Below are positions 32,835-43,764 of a DNA stretch of 64,000 bases, piece by piece; the first letter of the stretch is position 1, and each line of letters opens with the position of its first letter. Source of the DNA: Serinus canaria. Its lineage: Eukaryota; Chordata; Aves; Passeriformes; Fringillidae. The DNA is taken from positions 10,847,402 through 10,911,401 of the forward strand of contig NC_066342.1 in assembly GCF_022539315.1 (NCBI RefSeq). Direction: 5' to 3'. Under the pieces are notes generated by a model. That model did no database searches. It was not told the origin of the DNA and was given only the letters and a program-made list of their open reading frames with translations. Made by a program: the position numbers and the translations under genes.

Positions 32835-33448
32835 AATTCAGTGGCCTTTCCCCCCACCTGTTCGGGAAAAAAATCTCCTTCGAGAGAAGTGGAAAAAACC
32901 TGTTTATTTAACAAGCAAAGTACTCCCAAACATGAAAAAATGAATAATATTAAACAAATAAACTTCTTGTTGTTCTGAAGAAATGGCAAATTCAGAAAGT
33001 CTTTTTTGTGGGGTGTACCTCAGCTTGCTCAGTCTCTTATCAGTCCTTCCTGTGCTGCAAAATGCCACATCCTGGGCCCTAGTGTGCCACAGGTGTGAGC
33101 TCCTGGTCTTTTTCTGGGTTTTCAGTCCAGAGCAGGTTTGCACAGTTCCAGGAAAAGCAGGAAAAGAAAAAGCCACAGTCCAGGGAACTTCTCTGCCTCA
33201 GCTAGCTAAAAAACTAACTCAAAGCAAAGGGGAGTTCTCTCCCGCTGTCTGTCTGTGCTGCAGACAACACACACCAAGAGAGCTGAAGCTCGTATCACTT
33301 TGTTTTTGAATACAACTGCAAAAAATTCCACTGCTTTTCCTTCTTCCCCCCTTCACTCTCAGATCTAGTTTTAAAGGCACAAAACTTATTTCTGGGCTAA
33401 ACAGATGAGTGGGGATCCAATGCAGCATCATAAAGTCACCCTAGGACA
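32775..33448 (-). repeat. C2 5' LTR (inverted)
   Basis: Family C LTR, 674 bp. On the + strand it runs TGTCCTGGTT to CCCTAGGACA. The primer site on its left fixes it as a 5' LTR in inverted orientation. Confidence 0.9.
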
Positions 33449-34179
33449 GGTGCATTGGGATCTTTGGGTTAGCAAAGCAAGTAAGTGAGAGATGTATAAC
33501 TTGCCAAAAGGTAATAAAAAGGTTATGAGAAGAACAGCACCAGGAGGTCGTGAGTTAGCCCTGCCACCATTTCAAAGCATCCAAGTGGACTTTACTGAAC
33601 TTCCCTAAGTGCAGAGGTGGAAGTTTTTTATTTGTAATAATAGACCGTTTAACTCATTGGTAGAAGCTGTCCCAACTGTTACAGCTACAGCTAATGTGGT
33701 GTGTAAAACCCTTTTGGAACAAATTATTCCCAGGTATGGAATGGTTAACAAGATAGACTCGGATAGAGGAACACATTTTACATCCAGAGTCTTACAACAA
33801 ATAATTCAAGTCCTGGGAATAGAATGGGAGTTACACACCACATGGCACTCACAGATTTCAGACCATGTAGAGAGGATGAACCAAACTTTAAAAAGGACTC
33901 TAACTAAACTGATGATTGCAACTCAGATGTCATGGGTAAAGTGTTTGTCTCTGGCACTACTGAGGGTCCAGACAAAACCCAGATCAGATCTACGAGTGTC
34001 ACCCTATGAAATTACGTTTGGATTGCCCTTTTTGACCACCCAACATGAAACCACTACTTATGAAGAAGGGGAAGCAAGTGTTAGAAAATATGTCACCACA
34101 ATTGCACGAACTCTAGAAAATTTATGGTTGAAAGGGCTAATCCCTCCAACTACACCCTTTGATTTCAATATCCATAATG
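33449..34179 (+). pseudogene. pol: A1 integrase core (broken)
   Basis: Gammaretroviral-type integrase. The zinc-binding region (33460-33540) is degraded. Catalytic residues are visible: VDFTELP (33590) followed by a stop, SDRGTHFTS (about 33760) and DHVERMNQ (about 33867), with 35 residues between the last two acids. The frame from 33609 stays open for over 180 codons to the K insertion (TSD ATAATG). The C-terminal part follows at 38308. Confidence 0.88.
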
Positions 34180-34494
34180 TGTCACTATTGAGTAAGAAAG
34201 CGGCATGGACTCCAAGAAGGCTGGTTTGCACAGCAGCAGCTTTAATGCGAAAAACTTTTCTTTTTTATAGACCTTTCCAATACATTCTACCTGATTGGAT
34301 AATTAACCAAAACACCTTTCTCACAAACAATCCCTGAGAAAAACAGAAAAACAGAGTAGGAAAACACCACCTGCAGGTTGTTTATAATAACAAGTTATCA
34401 TAGTTTCTCTACAACTCCCTAAAAAGTCTCACAAGTCAGCTGTGAGAAAACTTATCTCGTTTTCTCGCTCTCTGACCAGGCTGTCACATCCACA
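34180..34494 (-). repeat. K 3' LTR
   Basis: 315 bp; on the - strand TGTGGATGTGAC to TAGTGACA. The polypurine tract lies at 34495-34509 (AACAAAAAGGGGGCC on the - strand). It aligns with 37995-38301 along its length. Confidence 0.93.
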
Positions 34495-34794
34495 GGGCCC
34501 CCTTTTTGTTAAAGAAGGAGGCGGTGTTTGTAATCCTCTGCGGGGCCCCTTGCAGGAAGAAGAACAAACACAGCTCCAGAGGTTCCTCCACTTGACACCA
34601 ATTTAAAATGGTCAGATATATTGGATCATGTGATTCCCTCTTACAAAAAATGCACTATCAATCCTAAAATCATTTACTTATTCTAATACAATTTCAATAC
34701 TAAGTCTAATAATACAATAACAACTTATCATTAATTTGTTTAAAACTGACAGTCTTAGCCTGTTGACAGTCCTCTTTCAAAAACAAAGGATGGA

Positions 34795-35082
34795 ATGTTC
34801 ACTCCCTACTCAGGGAGACGCCATCTAATTGATGGACATCCTCTTGATCATCATTCGGAGGGTTTCCAGTTGGCCACATTCTGTCTTTGGTGTCACAAGT
34901 CAGGGCGGACATGTCTCGTAGGTACCCATCGCACTCCAGTTTCTGTGGAAACGCATGCATATCTGCAGCCCCAAGCAATAAGGTCGTACAGGCCCTCCCA
35001 CTTATTAGTGGTTAGGTCCTGTATCTGGACCTTTGCTCAAGGCAGGCGCATCTCACCTGAAGAATGCAATGAGAGAAAATGA
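34795..35082 (-). pseudogene. K integrase C-terminal fragment
   Basis: On the - strand the sequence encodes the SH3-like end of class II integrase (WEGLYDLIAWG, YACVSTETGVRWVP), comparable to E (17720) and T (23080). Nothing of the catalytic core remains. The stretch 35083-35204 that joins it to protease is non-coding and T-rich. Confidence 0.72.
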
Positions 35083-35204
35083 TTTAGAATGACAAGATTC
35101 TCTGAATCCTGTGGCACTGTGAGGTGGCTGATTTGGTTTCTCCAGGCATCCCCCTTTCCCCCTTTTTTTTTTCTTTTTTCTTTTTTGCATTGCAGTGGCC
35201 TCAA

Positions 35205-35966
35205 TTAAAACCTTTTCCAATTCGCACTCCCCAATACATCCCGCCCCCAGACATTGATGAGAGATGGAATGACATAGGGCCGAACAGCAGCCATCTGCCC
35301 ATTCGCGTTAGTGATCAGCACGAACCATTGGCTCACCAAGGTACATGCCTCACCCTCCACCCCTATGACGGCTGACTCCACAGGAGCCAAAGGCCACATA
35401 GGAGGCCACGCAGAGAGGGAGATGATTGTCACATCCGCTCCTGTGTTGATCAAACCTTGAAGCTCGATCACTGGTGGATGAGCACCCGGTAGGGTCAGGG
35501 TACACACCATCTGAGGTCGCTGAGCAAAAATGTCTGCAGACCACAGGGCTTGTGGCAGTCCCATGGATCCGAAGCCACCACTCCCACAAGTTTGCTGGTC
35601 AGTCCTGGAGACACATGACTGAAAAGGCACAAGTTGAGCCATCCGAGTCCCTGCTGGAATAGTGACGGGGGAGGGTGTGAAAACCGTGGTGCAAATCTGA
35701 CGTGAAAAGTCAGAGTCAATGATTCCTGGGTGAACAAAGATTCTTTGGTGGGTGGCACTAGATTTCCCCACAAGCAACGCCCCCAGTCCTTGTCCCAAAG
35801 GTCCAAACACATCCAAAGGAACCTTATGTTCACAACAAGATTTTAACATGTCTGCATCAGCAGTAAATATATCCATGCCGGCAGAGCCATGGGTGATGCC
35901 TTCGAGCTGGCTGGGCAGACCTGAGCCAGTGCCATGCTCTGAGGAATCACTTGTGTCAGGGCGCAA
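35205..35966 (-). pseudogene. pro: K dUTPase-protease
   Basis: A 253-codon frame. The dUTPase part has SAGMDIFTADA and the C-terminal VTIPAGTRMAQLVPF; the protease part has INTGADVTIIS where class II proteases have DTGAD, so the catalytic Asp is Asn. WGRDVLG near the end marks the C-terminal protease block. The frame is otherwise open. Confidence 0.85.
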
Positions 35967-36193
35967 TTCCCCTGTGCGCTCATTGTCCTGTTTCCCAGGC
36001 CTACCAAAGGTTGGCCATTGGCATGAAATTTAGCCTTGCATTGGTTTGAGTAATGACCTGCCGTTAGACATCTAGCGCACAAGAAGGTGGCACCCAGCCC
36101 TGTTGGTGTGTGTGTTTCTTGCTTTCTCTTGCCCTTATTTTTGCTCTTTCTGTTGTCCACCCCCGAAGGGTACCTTGCCTGGCTGTAAAGCAA
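35843..36193 (-). pseudogene. gag: K nucleocapsid
   Basis: The frame contains one complete zinc knuckle, CARCLTAGHYSNQC (about 36045-36086), after a basic Lys/Arg-rich stretch. It overlaps the dUTPase frame, the arrangement expected where pro is reached by frameshifting. Confidence 0.78.
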
Positions 36194-36304
36194 CAGTCAG
36201 AGTCGACACCCTGTGGTCTACAGAACCTGTTTTGGCACATGCATTGGCCATGTCTGCTAGCGTCGGGTTGGGTCACCTGGAAGAGCATCTATGATCTTCT
36301 GGCA

Positions 36305-37264
36305 CTAACTTTTTGAGTCGACCCAAGCTAACTGCTTGCATAAAATCTTCCTTAAGGTATCATCCTCACCCTGTTTCTCCAGGGAAGCTGCAAGCTTCTC
36401 GGCAAATGGCAAAAAAGGCTCACCTGCTCCTTGAATTATCGTTGTAAACTGTGGCCTGGGGGAGGCCGTCTCAATAGTTTTCAGCAATGCATTAAATCCT
36501 ACCCTTTGACACTGCTCAAGAACAGCAGAGTCCCAGGTAGCCTGAAAATCAGGATTGGAAAAGGCCTGTTCTCCGAGGAGAGCACCCACCCCCACACCAT
36601 ACCTAGGGTCTTCCCGAGGCAGAAGCCTGTTGCTTGCTGCAGCCTTTGCACCAGCCTGCCTCCAGCTGTCCAAAAAGACCTCATATTGCACAGGCTGGAA
36701 CAGTGCCTGAGCAAAATGTTTAATATCAAATGGAGCAAGCAGATCTGAGTTTATCACTCTGAGAGCCTGCATAACTTGCACAGAGCCAAGGCCATATTTT
36801 GCAACCTTGTCCTGCAAATTCTGGATCACCCTCCAGGCAATCACATCATGCCTGTCAGCGTGTCCTGAATTTGGGACAGGTTTATACATGGGAAGAGCTT
36901 GCACCTCGCCTTGTGGCAGAACATGGTCCTCCCAAACCGCCTGTGTCCCCCTGACAGATTCTAGATAAGCTATCTGACCAACATCTGTTGCCTCTCCCCC
37001 CAGAGCAAGTGTCGTGTCAGCTGTACACCATGGCCTCCCCGCCCGGTCTGACAGATCCCAATCCCCAGCTTCTGAAGCTCGGGTCTTAACTGCATCCCAA
37101 AAGCTGTGAGGATTCTTGGGGCGCACAGTCACTCGACAGGGAGGCAAAGTCCAGAGGTTACACACGGACGATGATTCTGCCTGTTGGTGCCAGCATTCTA
37201 CCACTGAGGCACGCCCCTGATGGGGGACTGGCTGTTGGCATTCATTGCTGTGGCTTGTTCCCAT
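36305..37264 (-). pseudogene. gag: K gag capsid
   Basis: A 319-codon open frame. The start block NLWTLPPCRVTVRPKNPHSFW is shared with F and Q. Further blocks are VIAWRVIQNLQDKVAKYG, QALRVINSDLL and the major-homology-like IIQGAGEPFLPFAEKLA. It ends at a stop at 36305, with the nucleocapsid in another frame. Met at 37264 is not the gag start. Confidence 0.83.
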
Positions 37265-37974
37265 CCAGGGATGGGGAGGACAGCCAGTGGGCAGCAGGGG
37301 GTGGTGGGTTGGCTAAAGGCTCCAGAGTCAAGGGGCCGACTGCGGGCTGTGAGGCCAAAAGGCCAGTTGTGAGCCCAGGCGCACAGTGGCTGGCTGCTGG
37401 CTGTGCCTCGGCCGGGGGTCCAGACGCAGATGGCACAGCTGGAGGTGTGGCGGCGTGTGGCACTACTGCTGCTGCCGTGGGCTGCAATGTGTAAAAGACA
37501 TTAAGTCAACCAAGTCAGCCGCCACTCCGGGAGGAGGAGAAGGCAGTTGCTCTGCAACCAAAGATGGGGGAACAAAAGGAGACACAGCCCCTGCTGTGTA
37601 ATTCACCATTCGGAGAGACAGCGCTGATGCGGCGGTCACAGTTGCTGTTGTCTGCACAGGCGCCATGGAAAAGGAGGGGGAAGCCGGCTGAGGGCGTGAC
37701 ATCGGCTGGAACAGACACTCGCGGGAAGGCATTGATGACGGGTACAGCTGCATAGGCTCCGTAGCTGACGACAAGGAAGTGGCCAGTGTTGTCACGGCGA
37801 CCGTCAACACTGGAGCTGACTCCGCCCTCACCCGCCATGGGGGGATTCTTGAGCTGGCCACCGCAGAGACCCACCAGCAGCTTTTCGCAGGAAAGGGGAG
37901 AACCGACCTGCTGGTGATGGAGGGGCTGAAAAGGATGCAGGCGGAGAGGCACCGTCTCCATCCCTTTGATGCGA
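37265..37974 (-). pseudogene. gag: K gag N-terminal and Pro/Ala-rich linker (degraded)
   Basis: Between primer site (about 37977-37992) and capsid there is Pro/Ala/Ser-rich coding in shifting frames, for example PPPPAAHW on the - strand near 37290. A recognisable matrix domain and leader are missing, so a deletion probably lies just inside the primer site. Confidence 0.6.
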
Positions 37975-37994
37975 AACACGGCATGGTCACCAGA

Positions 37995-38301
37995 TGTAGC
38001 TATTGAGTAAGAAAGCGGCGCGGACTCCAAGAAGGCTGGTTTGCACAACAGCAGCTTTAATGTGAAAAACTCTTCTCTTTTATAGACTGTTCCAATACAT
38101 TCTACCTGATTGGATAATTAACAACAACATCTTTCTTACAAACAATCCTTGAGAAAAACAGAGTAGGAAAACACCACCTGCAGGTTGTTTATAATAGCAA
38201 GTTATCATAGTTTCTCTACAACTCCCTAAAAAGTCTCACAAGTCCGCTGTGAGAAAACTTATCTCGTTTTCTCACTCTCTGACCAGGCTGTCACATCCAC
38301 A
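37995..38301 (-). repeat. K 5' LTR
   Basis: 307 bp, on the - strand TGTGGATGTGAC to TAGCTACA. A primer-like TGGTGACCATGCCGTG lies next to its inner end. Confidence 0.93.
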
Positions 38302-38307
38302 ATAATG

Positions 38308-38525
38308 TTCACTTGGGAGAATGGGTATTGGTTAAAACATGGAAAGAACAATCTTTAACTCCACAATGGGAAGGTCCTTTTCAGGTACTACTGACAACTG
38401 AAGCTAAGATCCGAACCAAGGAAAGTGAGTGGATGAACGCCAGCAGAATCAAAGGACCTGTGGAAGAAAGTAAGGAATGGACCATAACATCTAGACTGGG
38501 CGATACAAAATGGACTCTTAAATGA
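38308..38525 (+). pseudogene. pol: A1 integrase C-terminal end
   Basis: Continues A1 integrase after provirus K. HLGEWVLVKTWKEQSLTPQWEGPFQVLL is the conserved C-terminal gammaretroviral block (quoted in part); the frame ends at a stop at 38523. A Gly-rich spacer and the env start follow. Confidence 0.82.
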
Positions 38526-38960
38526 GGACTAGGAGGTAATGAACTGAGATGACTTGAATGATCCAAGGAATGTTCCAAGAATCACAGATAATCAGGAAAC
38601 AAGGCCAAGTTCATATCAGTGATTTCAAGTACTGTCTGGAAAAGTTTTGAGAAACCTCCAGTACCCCTCTGGGGAGGGACACTTATGCTCCAAGCAGGAG
38701 GATCAGGACTGTATTGGTCAGGGCGTCCTAATGTACTAGCATTAGTATGTGATTTTACTAATATAATTATCTTACTTTGTGGATGGGAGCTACTAGTGTC
38801 TGTTGAAAGGGAAGTACCTGATGAACAGTGGAAAAACTACAATACAGAACTGCAAAAAGCAATTTACTTAGAAATTAGTGAAAAGAGAGTGACAAGGAAA
38901 TAGAGGGCAAGACCGGGTTGGCCGCTGTACTCACCACCAAGAAGATCATATACACCTGCT
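38526..38960 (+). other. A1 pol-env spacer
   Basis: About 430 bases between the integrase stop and the env start. A 94-codon frame (38619-38903) contains a hydrophobic stretch but no motif I recognise. A splice acceptor for env would be expected here; I cannot place it with confidence. Confidence 0.4.
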
Positions 38961-39643
38961 ATGGGTAGCAACCCCATAGGCATGGGACATGGGGGTAGAA
39001 GCCATACCGGACCTCTGTTATTCCTTTTTTGTCTGTTACTCCTTTTTTGTCTTTTCCTTTTTGGAATTCAAGCAAATCCATGTCATAAGTGCTACAAATT
39101 GCTTTACTTAGGAAAAACCCAAGGTTCTTTTTTCACTGCTCACACACACATCAACAGATACTGTTATGACCCATCCAAATTAGAAAACTGTACACAGAAC
39201 GGGCAGACATTCTGGGTGGCAGAAAACTTAGGACAAGGTGGCCAAAGGCTGGGAAGTAAATGCCCTAAGGGGGAAAGATGGGATTGCTTTACAATTGCTC
39301 TCAGGGGTGGAGTCCAGGATTTGGTAAAAGAACAGATGGTGAGCAAGATGACAAAGCAAATACAGCAATCTAACCTGGTGTCAGCCTCACATGAAAATTT
39401 GTATGCAAAACTCAAACAACAATTGGAAAAGGAAATAGAAATCCCTAGACTAGGGAAAAACCTGTTTGTGGATTTGGGGGAAAGAATAAGTAGAGAACTG
39501 AATGTAAACAACTGTTGGGTTTGTGGGGGGCTCATAATGACAGAGGAATGGCCATGGAAAGGCAGTAGCCTAGGCCCTTTTGAACTCCTTAAATGGAACT
39601 GAACAAATATTAGAGGGGGCAACCGACCAGAAGGGTGGATCTT

Positions 39644-40030
39644 TGTCACTGACATGTTTTATGAAAAATCCTTTCTTTAGGATTTTTCCCTTCTTGAGAA
39701 ACTGAGAGGCCTCAGGAACAAACTATAAACAATTCTTATCTGCTGCTGTGGAATGCAACAGGGGGAATCTGTGATTAGCCTCATCAAGCTGTTTCCAATT
39801 AAGGGCCAATCACAGTTCACCTGTCCGGCCGGTCTTGGTCTGAGAGAAGTCTTTGTTATTGATTCCTTTTCTATTCTTAGCTTAGCCTTCTAGTGAAATC
39901 CTTTCCTCTATTCTTTTAGTATAGTTTTAATATATTATCTATCATATAATAATAAATCAAGCCTTCTAAAACATGGAGTCAACTTTCTCGTCTCTTCCCT
40001 CATCCTGTGACCCTTGTGGAAAATACCACA
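39644..40030 (+). repeat. Solo LTR W
   Basis: 387 bp, TGTCACTGAC to ATACCACA, flanked by GATCTT on both sides (39638-39643 and 40031-40036). TAATAATAAATC (about 39946) contains the poly(A) signal. It disrupts A1 env surface coding. Confidence 0.9.
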
Positions 40031-40567
40031 GATCTTGAGTTCAACAGTGATAGGAGAAGAGTGCTTCTGGTGCACTTGGAAATTTTTTTTAACAGAATAG
40101 GAAGTACCCCATGTAAGAGATATACAGTTAGTAATGGGACTTTTACATGGTGGGTCCCTGAAGAACCAACAGTGTACTGGGCCCAGAGAAAAACTAATAA
40201 CAATTGGGAATATATAATGAAGCTGGGCTTTTTCTGTGTAATGATACAGGCAAGAATGCCTCTTCTGAAATCCCAGAGATAGCCAAATTTTGGGGAAATA
40301 AACATCAACAGAGTAATGAATATTGGAGAGCACCAGATGGCTTATTCTGGATATGTGAGAAAAAAGCTTACCCAAACCTCTGTCGTCCCCCCCGCTGCCC
40401 CCCCCCCCCCTTCCCCCACAGTGGAAAGGGAGTTGTACTCTGGGAATTATACAGCCAGGACTGTTTTTTTACCAGGGTAGGATGGGGATGACTTAGGGGT
40501 GCCAGTTTACAAAGCCTTGAAAAGAAATAGAAGGGAATTAATTGGAGGCTCTCAAAGGAGGATGGAT

Positions 40568-41743
40568 TATCTTTGGAAGGAGGGTCAGGTCTCTCAGGAA
40601 GTATTTAAGAGGGTTGCTAGAGTATGTAGGAAAAAAATTAGGGAGGCTAAAACTCAGTTTGAATTTAAAATGGTGACTTTTGTAAAGAATAATAAAAAAT
40701 GTGTTTATAAATATATTAATAGCAAAAGGAAGAGAAAGACTAATCTTTGTTTTTTATTAGATGCAGAAGGGATCTTAGTAACTGCAGATGAGGAGGAGGC
40801 AGAGGTGCTTAACATCTTCTTTGCCTCAGTTTTCAGTGGGAAGACTTGCTTTCAGGATAACAGTCCTCTTGGTTTGGTCGATGGTATCAGGGAGCAGAAT
40901 GGTCCCCCCATTATCCAAGAGGAGGCAGTCAGAGAAATGCTGAGACGCTTGGATATTCATAAATCCATGGGACCAGATGGGATCCATCCCAGGGTGATGA
41001 GGGAGTTTGCAGATGATCTTGCGAAGCCGCTCTCCATCATTTACCAGCAGTCCTGGCTCACTGGTGAGGTTCCAGATGACTGGAAGCTGGCCAATATGAT
41101 GCCCATTCATAAAAAGGATAGGAAGGGGGATCCTGTTAATTACAGGTCAGTTAGCCTGACCTCAGTACCTGGTAAGGTTATGGAAGAGTTTATATTGAGT
41201 GTCATCACACAGAACTTACAGGATGGCCAAGGTATCAGACCCAGACAGCACGGGTTTAGGAGGGGTAGGTCATGTCTGACCAACCTGATCTCCTTTTATG
41301 ACCAAGTGACCCGCCTGGTGGATGCAGGAAAGGCAGTAGATGTTGTCTATTTGGACTTCAGCAAGGCCTTTGACACTGTCTCCCACAGCATACTCATGGA
41401 AAAGCTGGCAGCCCACCACTTGGACAGGAACATTCTTTGCTGGGTTAAGAACTGGCTGGATGGCCGGGCCCAGAGAGTGATGGTGAATGGTGCTGCATCC
41501 ACCTGGTGGCCAGTCACCAGTGGTGTCCCTCAGGGGTCTGTACTGGGGCTTGTTCTGTTCAATATTTTTATTGATGACATGGATGAGGGGATTGAGTCTT
41601 TCATTAATAAGTTTGCAGGCGACACTAAGCTGGGATCGTGGGTCGATCTGTTGGAGGGTAGTAGGGCTCTGCAGAGAGATATGGAACGGTTGAATGGATG
41701 GGCTGAGTCTAGTAGGATGGAGTTTATTAAATCCAAGTGCTGA
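40568..41743 (+). pseudogene. CR1 #1 ORF2 reverse transcriptase
   Basis: An open frame of nearly 390 codons (the part upstream of about 40568 is env-derived). RT motifs: [31 protein letters not shown] (partial), [54 protein letters not shown] and FAGDTKL. The last is normally FADDTKL, so one catalytic Asp is Gly. A stop occurs at 41741; 3' coding continues in pieces to about 41980. Confidence 0.88.
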
Positions 41744-42084
41744 GTCCTGCATTTTGGCCACAATAACCCCCTGCATCGTTATGAACTGGGGACAGTGTGT
41801 CTGGAGAGTGCCCAGGTGGAAAAAGACCTGGGGGTACTGGTCAACAGCTGGCTGAACATAAGCCAGCAGTGTGCCCTGGTGGCCAGGAAGGCCAATGGCA
41901 TCCTGGCCTGTATCAGGAATAGTGTGGCCAGCAGGACCTATACCCCTATACTCAGCACTGGTGAGGCCGCACCTTGAGTACTGTGTCCAGTTCTGGGCCC
42001 CTCAGTGTAGGAAGGACATGAGATGCTTGAGTGAGTCCAGAGGAGGGCAACTAGGTTGGTGAGGGGCTTGTAACATAAGCCCTC

Positions 42085-43124
42085 TGTCCTAGGGTGACTT
42101 TATCATGCTTGTATCCCCAATCGTCTGTTCCATTTATGCTGGATGTTATATTCTGTGCCTTCAAGTCTGGTTCTGAGAGTGAAGGCGGGGCGAAGAAGAA
42201 GCGCAGAGTTTGTCATCAGAGACTGCACTGCCTCACTCCTCGACATTCAGCCCTAGACTGTGTTGTCTGGGCATGGATGGAGCAGAACAGAGCCTGATAG
42301 TGAGGCCCTGGAAAAATGCTAAGATAAAATTCTGAAATGTTAAGCCTTGTGTTTTACCTGCATAAGTAGTATAATTGCTAGATGTGATGATTGTTTAGTA
42401 ATTAAAATAATTATTGTATAATCATAAGAAGAACAATGAGAAACTGTATGTTCCTAGTCTAAGGTGGCCATGCTTGGCTGAAATCTATGTATACTATAGA
42501 ACAATGTAAGTTTAATAATTAACATGAAAGTTATATAACGATAGAATATAAAAGCATATCCATCCCGAACCTATGTCGGAGTCAGATTTGGGTTTGTACC
42601 CCTGACACCCAGAGCTCTTCAATAAAATCACCTGCATATAATAATTTCTCGTGATTATGTGTGCCTGAACGCTAACAAGCCCTCCTTTGCTTTTTAGTTT
42701 GTTTAGCTAGCTGAGGCAGAGAAGTTTTCCCTGGACTGTTTTCCTTTCCCTTTTCTTGCAACTGTTCGAACCTGGTCTGGACTGGGGACCTGGGAAGCAC
42801 TGAGAGCATTCGCTTTGTGGCCCACAAGGGCCTACTCTGGGCAGCAGCCTTTCCCAGTGCCGGAGGGACTGATATCAGAGCGACCACACACAGGAGGCAC
42901 TTTCTGAATTTGTCATCTCTTCAGAGAGGCGAATGAGTTTTGTCATCTGGTATTGTTCATTTTTTGCACTGGGCAGTGCTTTGCCTGTTAAATAAACAGG
43001 TTTTTTCCACTTGTCTCTGAGGAAAATTTTCCCGAACCAGTTGGGGAGAGAGGCCGTGTGGGTTTGCTTTTTGGGGGGGCCCCATTTTGGAGGTTTTCTC
43101 CCAAATTTGTCCTAAACCAGGACA
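42085..43124 (+). repeat. Solo LTR C in CR1 #1 (split by LTR N)
   Basis: TGTCCTAGGG to AACCAGGACA, flanked by CCCTC (42080-42084) and CCCTA (43125-43129), a 5-bp TSD with one mismatch. Without the nested LTR N it is about 650 bp. It lacks the Leu-codon-like CTTGCT repeat block seen in C1, because LTR N and a small deletion lie there. Confidence 0.88.
42295..42677 (+). repeat. Solo LTR N, copy 1
   Basis: 383 bp, TGATAGTGAGG to CGCTAACA, flanked by AGCC on both sides (42291-42294 and 42678-42681). TATA-like AATATAAAAGC (about 42548) and TTCAATAAAATC (about 42619). It aligns with 57888-58281. Confidence 0.88.
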
Positions 43125-43764
43125 CCCTATGATGAACGACTGAGGGAGCTCGGGTTGTTTGGCCTGGAGAAAAGGAGACTCAGGGGTGACCTTATCGCTC
43201 TCTACAACTTCCTGAAAGGTGGTTGTAGTCATGTGGGGGTTGGTCTCTTTCACCAGGCAGCAACTGACAACCAGAGGACACAGTCTCAAGCTGCATCAAG
43301 GGAAATATAGGTTGGATATTAGGATAAAGTTTTTCAATTAAAGAGTCATAAAGTTCTGGAATGGTCTGCCCGGGGAGGTAGTGGAGTCACCAACCCTGGA
43401 TGTGTTTAAAAAAAGACTGGATATGGCACTCGATGCCATGGTTTAGTTGAGGTGTTAGGGCATGGGTTGGACTTGATGGTGTTGAAGGTCTCTTCCAACC
43501 CAGTCATTCTGTGAATTCTGTGTGAATTCTGTGAAAAATGGGGGAATGAGGAATAGCCTCCTGAATGAATATTGGAAATGTATGGGCCAGGCAGATGTGC
43601 TCAAGATGGGAGTTGGGGATATCGGACCCCAATTTATATGCTAAATTGTATTAAAAAACTCCAAGTAGTTGTAGAAATAATAACTAAAAAATCTGCTCTA
43701 GCACTGGAATTAATATCAAACTAACAAAGGCAAACAAGTGCCACAGTGTACCCAAATAGGTTGG

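Larger units (their letters stand above)
31738..33448 (-). mobile_element. Provirus C2, inverted and truncated
   Basis: Family C 5' LTR (33448-32775), primer site, hydrophobic leader frame and gag start, read on the - strand. It breaks off within gag at about 31740 against LTR I. The outer LTR end abuts A1 integrase at 33449, so C2 was inserted in A1, and a deletion has removed its other half with the left target copy. Confidence 0.83.
34180..38301 (-). mobile_element. Class II provirus K, inverted, internally deleted
   Basis: Two ~310-bp LTRs in the same inverted orientation (34180-34494 and 37995-38301), with ATAATG outside both (34174-34179 and 38302-38307), a perfect 6-bp TSD. Reading right to left: tRNA-Trp-like primer site, Pro/Ala-rich gag, capsid, nucleocapsid, dUTPase-protease, then only the C-terminal end of integrase before the polypurine tract. 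RT, RNase H and most integrase are deleted. It lies in A1 integrase. Confidence 0.93.
40545..43532 (+). mobile_element. CR1 LINE #1 in A1 env
   Basis: 5'-truncated CR1 with ORF2 endonuclease-RT link, RT and 3' UTR, ending in ATTCTGTG repeats (43504-43528), the CR1 hallmark. The left edge is fixed only to about 30 bases, where env sequence changes to LINE sequence. LTR C (42085-43124) sits in its 3' part. Confidence 0.88.
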
